Assembly (NCBI GenBank): GCA_030530385.1
Contig: JAUMVB010000001.1
Location: forward strand, 98,577-162,576
Direction: 5' to 3'
Origin: a bacterium
GTDB lineage: Bacteria; Patescibacteriota; Saccharimonadia; Saccharimonadales; Saccharimonadaceae
DNA length: 64,000 bases
Made by a program: the position numbers and the translations under genes. The first letter of the stretch is position 1. Every line of letters starts with the position of its first letter. Under the pieces are notes generated by a model. The model saw only the letters and a program-made list of their open reading frames with translations. It had not been told where the DNA came from and made no database searches. This document shows, one piece after another, positions 30,007 through 39,955 of the stretch.

Positions 30007-31640
30007 TATTTTTCTACCGTAAATTCAATATCAATTTTCTTATCATTAGATGGAACACGAGTCACCCAGAAAAATGAAAATTTAACATCAACATTTTTCA
30101 CACCATCAATACCCCCTATTAATGATTGAACTTCCCCAAACTGCTTACCGTATAATTTCTTCTTGAGACTATCTTTATCAATCCTTGGACCAATTTTAGC
30201 AGTAGTCTGAAACTTAACACTAGCATTCTTAGAATCTCCGGAATAATTTGAAATTATCAACTCGTCAACTCCATCTTTATATATTTGTTGCTCTTTTTGG
30301 TTACTTATTCTCTTTTTTATGCTTGCTTCGAGATAATTTCTAACGTCTTTTCTAGAAATCGCGCTAAGCGTGTAAACTGACGTTGCTTTAAGGGTAGCTT
30401 TACCATTCTGAGATTCATTATTAACTGCTGGCGTTGAAATAGCATCACCGATACCAGCCCTAAAACTGTCTTTAAGAATAATATAATCATTACCAAATTT
30501 TTCAATAAGCTCAGCTTTAATTTTTTCGTTATCATTTTCTGCTAGTTTAGACTTAGCATTATTAATGTCGGCCTCTGATACGATTTTCTTAATTGTTTTA
30601 GACCCACCAGAAAGCTGTTCTCCAGTTGCGCTAACGCTGCTAATAGATGATATGTAGCTTTGTGGCGATAAATTACACTGTTCGCCAATCTGTGTTGCCC
30701 TGATTGAAACAGTAGTTGATCCAGAACGATAAGCACTCCCCCGTGAGAATCTTGCGCCAGGAATTACGGCAGTTTCAGTAGTGACAAAATTACACCCTCC
30801 AGCAGAAAATGCAGTTCCAGATTTTATAGTCACAGGGTCACTTTCACTACTCTGCGATAGCCTTATAATGCCCTTTGCAGCTTCACCTTCTTCCTTAACC
30901 CCAGTTGCATCAAAAGATGTTTCTGATATTTTCTCTACAGTTCTAACAGAAAGGGGTAAATTTTTATCCTCTAAATTATTCTCATCCGAAGAAAGCTTAA
31001 CCGTCTCAGATATACCTAAATTAGATGTTTTGGCGGATATAATAACCTTTGCTGAAGGTGCAAAAAATATCGCCCATACCAAAAAAATAATGAAAAATAC
31101 ACCCAAACCACCAAATATAAAAATCTTCTTTCGAAAGCTGTTAAAATCTGGTATTTTTATGCTTTTATTTGATTTGTTCTTATTTTCTCTAGAGAAATCT
31201 GGATCCTTTTTAGAAAAACTTTTATTGTCATCAATATCTAAATTCGACAACATTTCAGCTTCTTCTTGATCTGTCGTCTTTCCAGCAAATTCAGATACTG
31301 GTAGCTTTTCTCCATCAATAATATCTTCACCATCAACTTCTAAAATATCAATCTCCGGAATCTCCGGCTTGCTTTGAAGCGTTTTGGCAACTGGAATTTT
31401 TGCAGCACCAGCCATAGCTAAAAGAGCAGAATTGTTAGTTATCAGCACTATCTGCTTATTATCTTTTCTGGAAGTCCGCGCTAGAATTCGTAAGTTAACA
31501 GCGCTACGAAGAATCCCGACTGCTTTAGGTGGGACTAAAGCAATTATTCTTTCTTTCGATTCCTTAATTTTATTAACTATATCCGTAATCTCGTCTTCGG
31601 CATCAATATAAATTACAGTTTTTTTAGCTTTTTCTTCCAT
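30006..31640 (-). CDS. large single-pass protein with baseplate J-like extracellular region
   Basis: A 544-aa protein in two parts: a cytosolic domain (1-165) with an alpha/beta start (TVIYIDAEDEITDIVNKIKE) and acidic linker, a membrane helix (about 171-193), then an extracytoplasmic beta-rich domain with long Ser/Thr repeats. The outer part resembles the baseplate-J-like proteins annotated widely in CPR genomes; the similarity is from memory of that family, not tested. SD GGAAGGT. It sits between ftsA and ruvX-mltG, so a role in envelope growth or division is plausible. Confidence 0.65.
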   Translation of the reverse strand: MEEKAKKTVIYIDAEDEITDIVNKIKESKERIIALVPPKAVGILRSAVNLRILARTSRKDNKQIVLITNNSALLAMAGAAKIPVAKTLQSKPEIPEIDILEVDGEDIIDGEKLPVSEFAGKTTDQEEAEMLSNLDIDDNKSFSKKDPDFSRENKNKSNKSIKIPDFNSFRKKIFIFGGLGVFFIIFLVWAIFFAPSAKVIISAKTSNLGISETVKLSSDENNLEDKNLPLSVRTVEKISETSFDATGVKEEGEAAKGIIRLSQSSESDPVTIKSGTAFSAGGCNFVTTETAVIPGARFSRGSAYRSGSTTVSIRATQIGEQCNLSPQSYISSISSVSATGEQLSGGSKTIKKIVSEADINNAKSKLAENDNEKIKAELIEKFGNDYIILKDSFRAGIGDAISTPAVNNESQNGKATLKATSVYTLSAISRKDVRNYLEASIKKRISNQKEQQIYKDGVDELIISNYSGDSKNASVKFQTTAKIGPRIDKDSLKKKLYGKQFGEVQSLIGGIDGVKNVDVKFSFFWVTRVPSNDKKIDIEFTVEK

Positions 31641-31655
31641 AAATACCTTCCAGTC

Positions 31656-32915
31656 TTAATTCCGTAAAATTTTATTAAGTTTATCCTTAAAGCTTTCATT
31701 GGCATTTTCTGCGCCAATGTAGGTATCATATCCCACTCTCAATAAGCCCATTGCAGTAATGAAAGTATGGTCAACTATCTTTTTAGTTAAGTCTTCGACG
31801 CCTATTACTTCTGTAGGTTCAATATATTTAATCACCGGCTTCTTAGTAAAAGGCAAATCTCGCCACCAGTCACTATCATCAAGCCTATCAGTCAAAGCAG
31901 AAAGGCTAGCCCCACCACCACAAAGCAGAATTCTATTAGGTAAGTAATCAAGGTCATCAAATTCACTCAAAGCCAGCTCTACACCCGAAACCCACACATC
32001 AAGAGTATTATCGATAGCATCAATGGCTTCTTTTGCAACATTCGATTTTAGCTTTTCATTTTCAAGATTCAATTTTAATTTCTCGGCATTAGCGTATGAT
32101 AAATTAAGCTCGCTAGCTATTTGGTTAGTAAAACTCCTACCCCCGATACCAAACATTTTAGTGCCTTCTACACCACCGTCGTTAACAATAGCAATATCAG
32201 TAGTTCCACCACCCACGTCAGCTAAAATTGCCGTAAAGTTAGATGAAGAATCATTCCCCACAACACTTCTCGCAACCGCAAAAGGTTCAGCCGCAATCGC
32301 AATTAAATCTAAAGCAAGTTCATTCGCAACCCGCTCAATTGCGCTCAAGTGAACAGTTGGGGCAAATGCTGTATAAATTTGAATAGCTACGTCTTTACCC
32401 TGAAAACCAATCGGATTAGAAACCTTGTACCCATCAATATGAATACCAACGATAGCGGAATTGACTAGTTTAATTTCGGCTTCTTTATTACCGGTCTCAA
32501 GTGCAATTTCTCGTTGAGCTTTTAACTGAGCGCGTTCATGAATTTTATCAATAATAAATTCCATTTCCGCCTCATCAAGAGGTCGAGATGGCTGCGGACG
32601 ACGATAACGAATTGTATTAGTTGCCCCCTTAACCAACTCACCAGCAATCCCAATAACAGCGCGTTTAGCCTGAATTTGTGCTTGGTCCTCAGCTTCGATT
32701 AAAGCGTCTTCACAATTTTTGACTACCCCAGCAATATCAGCAATAGCCCCAGAATGCATATCTGAAGATTCCTGATGAGCGCGCCCAACACCAATAATTT
32801 TTATATCTTCACCATCAATTTCAGCGATCAAAGCCTTAACATATTCGGTTCCAATATCAAGGGCAACAATATGGTTGTCAACTAATTCTTCCGATTGTTT
32901 ATTTCTAAAAAACAT
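31656..32915 (-). CDS. ftsA: FtsA-like actin-fold ATPase
   Basis: A 419-aa actin-family protein: VALDIGTEYVKALIAEID (phosphate 1), an SHS2/1C-like insert (about 85-180), LADVGGGTTDIAIV (phosphate 2), and LLCGGGASLSALTDRL (adenosine motif). The order and the 1C insert fit FtsA better than PilM; the C-terminal FKDKLNKILRN is amphipathic, like FtsA's membrane-targeting helix. FtsA tethers FtsZ to the membrane; ftsZ is not in the window. TATAAT ends 9 nt before ATG, so leaderless. Confidence 0.85.
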   Translation of the reverse strand: MFFRNKQSEELVDNHIVALDIGTEYVKALIAEIDGEDIKIIGVGRAHQESSDMHSGAIADIAGVVKNCEDALIEAEDQAQIQAKRAVIGIAGELVKGATNTIRYRRPQPSRPLDEAEMEFIIDKIHERAQLKAQREIALETGNKEAEIKLVNSAIVGIHIDGYKVSNPIGFQGKDVAIQIYTAFAPTVHLSAIERVANELALDLIAIAAEPFAVARSVVGNDSSSNFTAILADVGGGTTDIAIVNDGGVEGTKMFGIGGRSFTNQIASELNLSYANAEKLKLNLENEKLKSNVAKEAIDAIDNTLDVWVSGVELALSEFDDLDYLPNRILLCGGGASLSALTDRLDDSDWWRDLPFTKKPVIKYIEPTEVIGVEDLTKKIVDHTFITAMGLLRVGYDTYIGAENANESFKDKLNKILRN

Positions 32916-32996
32916 ACTGTTTGTATTATAAACCGTTTAAGGTTTTTTTGCAAATTTTCGAAAGAAAAATCAGCCATTCGACTGACTAGTCTATTT

Positions 32997-34880
32997 TTAT
33001 CGTAAAACTGCTTTAATTCTTCGCACTCCAGCGCTTGAAGACTGCTCTTTTATGATCTTGAATTTCTTGCCGCCCTCGGCAAGCTCTCGCGTATTATCAA
33101 CATGAGGCCCACCACAAATTTCAATACTAAACGGCTTTTCATCTTTGGCATTCATTGTATAAACTTTAACAGTCTCGCCGTATTTATCGCCAAACACACC
33201 AATCGCTTTCAGCTCATTCAAGGCGTAATCTGTTGGGTATTCCGCCCAAGAAACCTCCAGCCCTTTCAAAATTTGATCATTAACCATATCTTCAATCTGC
33301 TGTTTTTCATCATCGGTTAATTTCCGATCAAAAGTAAAGTCGAAGCGGAGCCTTTCAGCATTAATATTTGAACCTTTTTGCGCAATTTGCCCCTCAAACA
33401 TATTATGGAGCGCCGCGTTCATCAAGTGAGTAGCTGTATGAAGCTTGCGGTGTTCAATGGTCTGCCCTTCAAGCCCGCCTTTAAACTTACCCTTCGAAGC
33501 CGTTTGCGAGCGTTCGCGTTGCTCTTTCATTTTAGCATCAAATTCCTCGCGCCAGTTTTTCGAAAGTGGTATTTTACGTCGGATAGCTTCTTCTGTTGAA
33601 AGCTCAAGCGGAAAACCAAAAGTATCATAAAGCTGAAATAATTCCACGCCAGTTAAGCCATCTTGAGAAAATTTTTCAAGCTCTCGCAAGCCTTTTCGAA
33701 GCGTTTGACGGAAAGCTTTTTCTTCTTTCACCATAACTGCAATAATTTCATCAGATTTTAAAGCGACTTCCTTATAGTCCGGCGTATAGATACCAACAAT
33801 TACTGGCACAACCTGTTCAACAAAATTATCTTCTACACCCAAATCGAAAGCCTTCGCCATCGCGCGACGAATAAATTTTCGCATCACATAGCCCTGTTCT
33901 TTATTAGAAGGAATACAGCCATCAACTGCCAAAAATGTTGCACTTCGCAAGTGGTCAGCAATCACACGCATCGAAACTTTATTTTCATCATATTTTTTAC
34001 CACTAATTTCCTCAAGCTTTTCGATAATTGGTTTCATCAAGCTAATTTGGAACACATCTGGATTATTAATTTTCGCCGCAGCAATCCTTTCTAAGCCTCC
34101 ACCAAAATCAACGTTTTTCTTTTCAAGTGGCTCGAAGGAACCATCTTCCAGACGTCGATACTGCATAAAAACCTGATTGCCGATTTCCATAAACCGACCG
34201 CTATCACTCGCTGGATGAGCCTCACCGAAACTAACATCATGATTTTCTTCACCAAAGTCATAAAAAACTTCTGAATCCGGCCCACAAGGATCACCAATTG
34301 GTGTTGAATCTAAACCACCACCACGGCTCCACCAGTTTTCTTTATCGTTATAAAAGAAAATTCGTCCGCCTTGAAGCCCGAGCTTATCGCCATTTTCAGC
34401 CGTATCAAGCTCAACAATTTTTGCATCAATACCTTTTTCAGCAAAAACCTTTCGCCAAATCTCTGCCGATTCGTCATCGCGTGGAATATTGTATTTTTCG
34501 TTACCAATAAAACAAGAAACGTATATTTTCGAAGGGTCAAGACCTACTACATCTGTCAAGAATTCAAAAAATTGCTGAATTTGTTGCTCTTTAAAATAAT
34601 CACCAAGAGACCAATTTCCAAGCATTTCAAAAAATGTCGTGTGGCGATTATCACCAACATCATCAATATCTTGCGCTCGTAAGCAAGTTTGGCTATCTGT
34701 TAATCGCACACCCTTTGGATGTTTTTCACCCAAAAGATACGGCAAAAGCGGCTGCATTCCACTCCCCGTAAAAAGAGTTGTCGGATCATCTTTTAAAATT
34801 AAAGAAGCGCGCTCAATTACTTCGTGGCCATTTTTTTGACAAAATTCTAGATAAGCTTTTCGGATTTCTTGTGCATTCAT
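32997..34880 (-). CDS. alaS: alanyl-tRNA synthetase, compact form
   Basis: A 627-aa AlaRS against about 875 in E. coli. The class II catalytic core is complete (GSGMQPLLPYLLG, HTTFFEMLGNWSLGDYFK), and the editing domain keeps its zinc ligands (HTATH, and CGGPH near the end), but the C-terminal C-Ala domain is missing: the protein stops just after the editing module. This compaction is known in reduced genomes. TAAAAT ends 7 nt before ATG, so leaderless. Confidence 0.95.
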   Translation of the reverse strand: MNAQEIRKAYLEFCQKNGHEVIERASLILKDDPTTLFTGSGMQPLLPYLLGEKHPKGVRLTDSQTCLRAQDIDDVGDNRHTTFFEMLGNWSLGDYFKEQQIQQFFEFLTDVVGLDPSKIYVSCFIGNEKYNIPRDDESAEIWRKVFAEKGIDAKIVELDTAENGDKLGLQGGRIFFYNDKENWWSRGGGLDSTPIGDPCGPDSEVFYDFGEENHDVSFGEAHPASDSGRFMEIGNQVFMQYRRLEDGSFEPLEKKNVDFGGGLERIAAAKINNPDVFQISLMKPIIEKLEEISGKKYDENKVSMRVIADHLRSATFLAVDGCIPSNKEQGYVMRKFIRRAMAKAFDLGVEDNFVEQVVPVIVGIYTPDYKEVALKSDEIIAVMVKEEKAFRQTLRKGLRELEKFSQDGLTGVELFQLYDTFGFPLELSTEEAIRRKIPLSKNWREEFDAKMKEQRERSQTASKGKFKGGLEGQTIEHRKLHTATHLMNAALHNMFEGQIAQKGSNINAERLRFDFTFDRKLTDDEKQQIEDMVNDQILKGLEVSWAEYPTDYALNELKAIGVFGDKYGETVKVYTMNAKDEKPFSIEICGGPHVDNTRELAEGGKKFKIIKEQSSSAGVRRIKAVLR

Positions 34881-34939
34881 AGAGAATATTTTACCATATT
34901 CTCTATTTTTTTTCTACTTCTATCAAAATACACAATCTA

Positions 34940-36250
34940 CTACATATTAAGCAGTAAGAATGCTCCAAAACCAGCAGCCCCGCCAATAATCAACATCAAT
35001 AATATGATGATAACAACACCCCATCCTGTTTTTTTCTTTTTAGCTAATACAGGCCCAGAGTACTCATCTCGACTCAAAATTGGAGTGGTAGGTTCCGAAT
35101 TAATATCATCCTGATCATATCTCTGTTTTCGATCAGTTTGCTTTATATCGAAGTTAGATATTTGCTTAACAGTAGACTGGGTAGAACCAAGAGGGCGTTT
35201 TTCAATTTTTGCATTCTGTAAAAATGGTGCATGGACAGTAGGCTCAGGCGCGATATCTTCTTCTGTTATACTCTGTCGATCTTTTTCTTTAGGTAGCTGT
35301 AGTTGAGTATCATCTTTTTTTATTACATCAATTGAAGTTTTCAACAAACTATCAGATCCCGAATCTACATCTTCTAGTTTGGCGTCTCGTTTTATCTGCG
35401 GAACCTCAATACTATTATCGACCCGATAACTATCTATAGCATCAATATCATCATCAATATTATTCTCGTCTGTTTTTTCTTCAACCAAAATGGTCTGAAT
35501 ATCAGGTTTTTTAGCACCAAAAACCCTAACATCATCACTCTCTTCAATCTCAAACACGCCAGGACGCTCTGGTACGGTTATCTTTGGGAGTGCATCCCGC
35601 TCAAATATTCGAGGAGAAGCATCTGCCACCGGCATATCTACAGCGGTTACTTTATCTACTACAGGAAAATCTTTTACAGCGCTAGCCTTGGATTCCAACT
35701 CGGGCATCACTTTTTCAAACTCTTGAGGCTCCGATATTACAGGTGGGGAGATAATTATTTTTTCATTAAATCTACCGCTGAAATCATCAAGGATAGGCTC
35801 CTCAAATTTTGAATTATCAAAATTATCTAAAATATCAGTTGACTTTTTCTTGTGGTTTCTATAAGTTTTTTCGCTAAAGTTATCTTTAATTTGCTGTTTT
35901 GTTTTTTTAATTTTAACTTGAATTACTTCAGGCTTATCGTCCATATCTTTATTTGCACTATCCGATTCCAAGCTAACACTACTAAAAATCTCGCTTTTAG
36001 ATGTATCATAAGAATCCTCCGTCACTCTATCAAGTTTTCTCTCTGCTAAATTAGTATGAAATGCGCCCGCATCAATCGCTGGTCTACGAGAAAAAACAAT
36101 ATTATCATTACCAGTCTTATCGATATTGTTTAACTCTTCTTTTAGCTTATCGGTATTGTTAGTTACCTCTTCAGGATTTTCTACTTTCTCTGGTTTACCC
36201 AAAAAACGATTTACCGCCCTATCTAATTCGTCAAAATCTATATCTCGCAT
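34940..36250 (-). CDS. acidic, disordered, tail-anchored protein
   Basis: A 436-aa protein, strongly acidic and low-complexity (Asp/Glu/Ser/Pro/Lys), without recognisable domain up to residue 400, then KKKKTGW and a single C-terminal membrane helix (about 408-434). The N terminus MRDIDFDELDRAVNRFLGK forms a short conserved-looking amphipathic helix, perhaps a docking motif. SD AAAGGA precedes ATG. It lies 12 nt after tpiA, so it is probably co-transcribed with pgk/tpiA, without obvious metabolic link. Confidence 0.6.
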   Translation of the reverse strand: MRDIDFDELDRAVNRFLGKPEKVENPEEVTNNTDKLKEELNNIDKTGNDNIVFSRRPAIDAGAFHTNLAERKLDRVTEDSYDTSKSEIFSSVSLESDSANKDMDDKPEVIQVKIKKTKQQIKDNFSEKTYRNHKKKSTDILDNFDNSKFEEPILDDFSGRFNEKIIISPPVISEPQEFEKVMPELESKASAVKDFPVVDKVTAVDMPVADASPRIFERDALPKITVPERPGVFEIEESDDVRVFGAKKPDIQTILVEEKTDENNIDDDIDAIDSYRVDNSIEVPQIKRDAKLEDVDSGSDSLLKTSIDVIKKDDTQLQLPKEKDRQSITEEDIAPEPTVHAPFLQNAKIEKRPLGSTQSTVKQISNFDIKQTDRKQRYDQDDINSEPTTPILSRDEYSGPVLAKKKKTGWGVVIIILLMLIIGGAAGFGAFLLLNM

Positions 36251-36262
36251 ATTTTTCCTTTT

Positions 36263-37030
36263 CTATTTTATTGATTCGTAAATTTTTTCAACAATCTGAC
36301 TAAATTTATCCGCACTCAAGCTTGCGCCACCCATCAGAAGACCATCAATTTCTTGCATTTTAGCATAATCACCAGCAATTTCCGGCTCAATACTACCACC
36401 ATAAATGACTTGAATTTTTTTACCAATTTTCTGACCATATAAATCTGATATCTGACGACGAATCATTCGCGCAGCTTTTCGAACATCTTCCGGCATAGCA
36501 TTCACACCAGTCCCAATAGCCCAAACTGGCTCGTAAGCAATCACCACTTTCTCGATATCTTCGCTAGAAACATTCGCTAAGCCACCTATAAGTTGGTCTG
36601 AAATTACTAAATCAGTCTCGCCATAATTTCTTTCGTCGGAATTTTCACCAATACACAAAATAGGTCGAATATTATTCCGAATTGCTGCCGCAACCTTAGC
36701 TCGAACATCTTTATCAGTCTCACCAAAGATATTTCGCCGTTCACTGTGTCCAACTAACGCGTATTGAACAATTCCTCGCAATTGAGAAATAGACACTTCA
36801 CCGGTAAAAGCTCCCTGATCGCGCCAATAAAAATTCTGAGCGGCTAATTTGAATTGGCGATGGTTAACCTGTAAACTCAATGATTGAAGCGTAAAAGTTG
36901 AAGGAGCCAAAATAACATCAATATTGCGATACACTTTTACTTTTTCGCTTAAATTATGCAAGAAAATACTTGATTCGTGCATATTTAAATTCATTTTCCA
37001 GTTACCGATTACAAGTTTCTTTTTCATCAT
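36263..37030 (-). CDS. tpiA: triosephosphate isomerase
   Basis: A 255-aa TIM barrel. LVIGNWKMNLN gives the catalytic Lys, VGHSERRNIFGE the catalytic His, and VIAYEPVWAIGTG the catalytic Glu with the flexible loop; IIYGGSIEPE-like IQVIYGGSIEPE binds phosphate. It interconverts DHAP and glyceraldehyde 3-phosphate in glycolysis. SD AAGGAAG directly precedes a tandem ATG-ATG; the second is better spaced. It follows pgk by 46 nt. Confidence 0.97.
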   Translation of the reverse strand: MMKKKLVIGNWKMNLNMHESSIFLHNLSEKVKVYRNIDVILAPSTFTLQSLSLQVNHRQFKLAAQNFYWRDQGAFTGEVSISQLRGIVQYALVGHSERRNIFGETDKDVRAKVAAAIRNNIRPILCIGENSDERNYGETDLVISDQLIGGLANVSSEDIEKVVIAYEPVWAIGTGVNAMPEDVRKAARMIRRQISDLYGQKIGKKIQVIYGGSIEPEIAGDYAKMQEIDGLLMGGASLSADKFSQIVEKIYESIK

Positions 37031-37076
37031 CTTCCTTAAATTTTATCATTTTTTATTATCTTTGTAAAACTTATGC

Positions 37077-38411
37077 TTATCTATCTGGCAAAATCTCTAA
37101 TCCCGGTAAACTATTTCCGCTCATCAATTCTAATGCCGCACCGCCGCCCGTTGAAATAAGCGAAAATTGAGCAACCTCTGGGTTCTTTTCGATCCAATTT
37201 AATACAAAAGAAGAGGTATCGCCACCGCCAACAATTGAAATCGCACCATTTTTTGTAGCTCGAGAAATTGCCACAGCAACCGCCTCAGAAGCTTTTGCAA
37301 AATTTTCAAGCTCACTCACACCGACAGTCCCATTCCAAATTATAGTTTTGGCCGATTCGACAGCTCGCGTTAAGCGTGAGATAGAATAGTCTCCTAAATC
37401 TAAAATATAGTCATTTTTCCCTATTTCATTTAAGTTCTTGTTTGTACGTGCGACACTCGAAGAAGATTTGACACCCACTCCAACATCAGTAGGAAGAATA
37501 AAATCAGCCCCAAAATTTTTGCCAAATTTTTGATGAGCTCGCTCAATAATTCCTTCAATCACCTCGTCTTGGCCAAATTCAATTTTACTTTTACCAATTT
37601 CGAAATCAGCCCAATGCAAAAAAGTATTTGCGATAGCGCCACCAACAATCATCCTATTCGATAGGTCAATAAATTTTTCTATCAAAGGTAACTTATCACT
37701 AATCTTAGCTCCTCCCATAATCGAAACAAAAGGTTCTCTTGGATTTTTGAGAGCTTTTAAAATCGTCGAAACTTCTTTCTCTAGCAAAAATCCTGCCACG
37801 CTAGGTATTTTTTTAACAATTGCGTTGGTTGACGTATGCGAACGATGTACAACTCCAAAACCATCCTGAACAAACAAATCAGCTCCCGTTACTTGAATCA
37901 GCGCTTCTGCAAATTCTAACGAATTAGCTTTTTCGTCTTTTGAGAATCGTAAATTCTCGAGCATTTCAATTTTATAATTATCATCCGCATCTTTCATCGA
38001 AACCGAATATCTAGTTCGCGCAAAGATTGGCGTCGTGTGGAAATTCATCGGAAAATCAGTTTTAAATTCATCTATATCACATCCATTATCTTCCGCCAAA
38101 ATCTTTCGTAATCTATTAAAAACTGGCCGCAATGAGAATTTACGCTTTCCATTCGGCAGCTTCTCTAGTTCACCTAAATCAGAGAGCGTTTCTACTGAAT
38201 TTGGACACCCAAGATGAGAGATAATAATAATCTTTCGTACGCCATTTTCTAATAAATAATTGATTGTCGGCAAGCTTGATCTAATTCGAAAATCATTCAA
38301 AATATTCTCTTCACCACCTTCGGAATATTCGATTGGCACATTATAATCAGCCCGCAATAAAACTACTTTACCGCGCAAATCAACATCTCTAATCGTTTTT
38401 TTGTTAAACAT
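37077..38411 (-). CDS. pgk: phosphoglycerate kinase
   Basis: A 444-aa enzyme, longer than the usual 390-415. VVLLRADYNVPIE (N-terminal substrate loop), KIIIISHLG, ENLRF, LVVGGAI-like RMIVGGAIANTF, and the C-terminal nucleotide site SIVGGGDTSSF with ISTGGGAALE. The extra length is an insertion between about residues 70 and 130, before the ENLRF block. It makes ATP from 1,3-bisphosphoglycerate. SD AAAAGGAATAAA. Confidence 0.96.
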   Translation of the reverse strand: MFNKKTIRDVDLRGKVVLLRADYNVPIEYSEGGEENILNDFRIRSSLPTINYLLENGVRKIIIISHLGCPNSVETLSDLGELEKLPNGKRKFSLRPVFNRLRKILAEDNGCDIDEFKTDFPMNFHTTPIFARTRYSVSMKDADDNYKIEMLENLRFSKDEKANSLEFAEALIQVTGADLFVQDGFGVVHRSHTSTNAIVKKIPSVAGFLLEKEVSTILKALKNPREPFVSIMGGAKISDKLPLIEKFIDLSNRMIVGGAIANTFLHWADFEIGKSKIEFGQDEVIEGIIERAHQKFGKNFGADFILPTDVGVGVKSSSSVARTNKNLNEIGKNDYILDLGDYSISRLTRAVESAKTIIWNGTVGVSELENFAKASEAVAVAISRATKNGAISIVGGGDTSSFVLNWIEKNPEVAQFSLISTGGGAALELMSGNSLPGLEILPDR

Positions 38412-38474
38412 TTTATTCCTTTTTATTTTGAAAATATTTGATACAATTTTAGCACAAGCTTATTGATTAATCAA

Positions 38475-39692
38475 CTATTTTGTTTCATAAACTGTGTATT
38501 TTATCCTACCTAAGAGAATAAGAACGATTCCAGATACAGCAAAAAATATTCGAAGGCCAGTTTCTGCTCCAAAAGCCAAAAACAGAACAAATGCTAAAAT
38601 AGTATATAAAGTTGAACCTATGAAGAAAAAAGTCTCCGAAATCACAAAATATTCGATTCGTCGACCTGAATCATCCGCTTCAAAAAATGCGCCTTTTTGA
38701 TTCGACAGAGAATAGCCAACTCCCGACACTTCATCTGCTATATTCGTCAAAATAACCGCTAATGGGTTCATCATAAATACTCCACGACAAAGATTTATTA
38801 GACCACGAGTAAAAATAGATCCTCTGAGCATTATTCCGCCTTGGTTTTTATCAACTATCTTTCCGAAAGCAATTGCCGCAATAATAGAAACTATCGCCGA
38901 TAGACTAGCCAAAGACGCAATCACACCATAAGAATTTGCTTGCGAAAAAATAAATACCGGCACAAAAATACGCCATATAAAATGAATAGTAGATGATGGG
39001 CCCGAAGTTAAAATCTGTGGAATAAAAATCTTATTAAGATATTTTTTTACTGGAAATGTCTTGAAATTTAATTTAATATCGTTTTTCATAACTTCCCTAG
39101 TTGAAAGTAAAGGAATAGCTGACATAACAAAAAGAATTGCTGAGATATAAAGCGCTGACTCCATTCCAATAAAAATCGCCAGCCAGCCACCAATAATCGG
39201 AGATAATGCTGCTGCAATTTTATCAATACTATACAGAACCCCCAACTGTCCGCCAGCTTTCTTATTATTCTTCACTTTAGACATGCCAACATAAATAGAA
39301 ACGTTATAAATCGAAATAGCCAATCCCTGAATAATCATTGTTGCAATTGCCATAGATACTCCAAATTTCGAAGTTAAAGACGCCATAATCAGCATAGGTA
39401 TATTTAGAATATTCGAAAGCAAAATACCATGTTTTGGCCCGTGCTTCGCGATATAAGCACCACCAACCCAAACACTAATCAATTTTACTACGTACGACAA
39501 AATCAAGAATAATAAAACTCCATTCCAACCATATCCAATCTTATAAAAATACATCAACACAAAGCCAGCCGAAAGATTCAACGCAAAACTTCGAAATAAT
39601 TTTGCGATATACAGAATACTCATCTCGTCGAATCTAGCTAGAAACCAAAAATTTCGCTTTTGTCTAATTTTTCTTAAAAATTTTATAACCAT
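38475..39692 (-). CDS. MFS-type transporter
   Basis: About 405 aa with 11-12 membrane helices in two halves and a basic central loop (near KTFPVKKYLNK), the major facilitator layout. No substrate motif is clear. Start set at 39692: TTGACA, 17 nt, TATAAT lies just upstream and the -10 ends 7 nt before this ATG, so the mRNA is leaderless and the longer frame to 39728 would cover the promoter. Confidence 0.75.
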   Translation of the reverse strand: MVIKFLRKIRQKRNFWFLARFDEMSILYIAKLFRSFALNLSAGFVLMYFYKIGYGWNGVLLFLILSYVVKLISVWVGGAYIAKHGPKHGILLSNILNIPMLIMASLTSKFGVSMAIATMIIQGLAISIYNVSIYVGMSKVKNNKKAGGQLGVLYSIDKIAAALSPIIGGWLAIFIGMESALYISAILFVMSAIPLLSTREVMKNDIKLNFKTFPVKKYLNKIFIPQILTSGPSSTIHFIWRIFVPVFIFSQANSYGVIASLASLSAIVSIIAAIAFGKIVDKNQGGIMLRGSIFTRGLINLCRGVFMMNPLAVILTNIADEVSGVGYSLSNQKGAFFEADDSGRRIEYFVISETFFFIGSTLYTILAFVLFLAFGAETGLRIFFAVSGIVLILLGRIKYTVYETK

Positions 39693-39743
39693 AGGCGATA
39701 TTATATATATTATATTATTTTTTGTCAAACTAATTTAGACTAT

Positions 39744-39772
39744 TGACATAAAAAGATTTTTATGTTATTATA
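39744..39772 (+). promoter_or_regulatory. near-consensus promoter upstream of the 24-aa frame
   Basis: TTGACA, 17-nt spacer, TATTAT. It faces right, away from the MFS gene, into a region with only the small frame at 39834 before a terminator. Confidence 0.65.
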
Positions 39773-39833
39773 CAATCATAATCAAGTAAAAATAAAAAGC
39801 TAAAAATAAATTGATTATAGAAAGGGGACGGAC

Positions 39834-39908
39834 TTGTTCAAAGTTATTGAAGTTAACCAATCAGAAGAATCTTATGCGATAAATGTTCGCAAATCACGCG
39901 ACGCTTAG
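39834..39908 (+). CDS. possible 24-aa peptide with TTG start
   Basis: The frame LFKVIEVNQSEESYAINVRK... (24 codons and TAG) begins at TTG, 5-6 nt after the strong SD-like AAAGGGGA. It sits alone between a near-consensus promoter and a strong terminator, so a transcript of about 170 nt is very likely. Whether it is a peptide mRNA or a small RNA with an incidental frame cannot be decided; the SD favours translation. Confidence 0.4.
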   Translation: MFKVIEVNQSEESYAINVRKSRDA

Positions 39909-39909
39909 C

Positions 39910-39955
39910 AAAATAAAATCACCCCCACTCTGGTCCTTGGGGTGATTTTTATTTT
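39910..39955. terminator. bidirectional terminator
   Basis: AAAATCACCCC and GGGGTGATTTT form an 11-bp GC-rich stem extended by flanking AAAAT/ATTTT; it ends the small + transcript and typA on the minus strand. Confidence 0.85.

Noticed and set aside
31656-32915. PilM (type IV pilus) instead of FtsA
   Set aside because: Insert position and C-terminal amphipathic helix fit FtsA, and no pilN/pilO/pilQ genes are adjacent, though the two families are related.
39693-39728. Longer N terminus for the MFS protein
   Set aside because: The extra codons contain the -10 and -35 boxes of a leaderless promoter.
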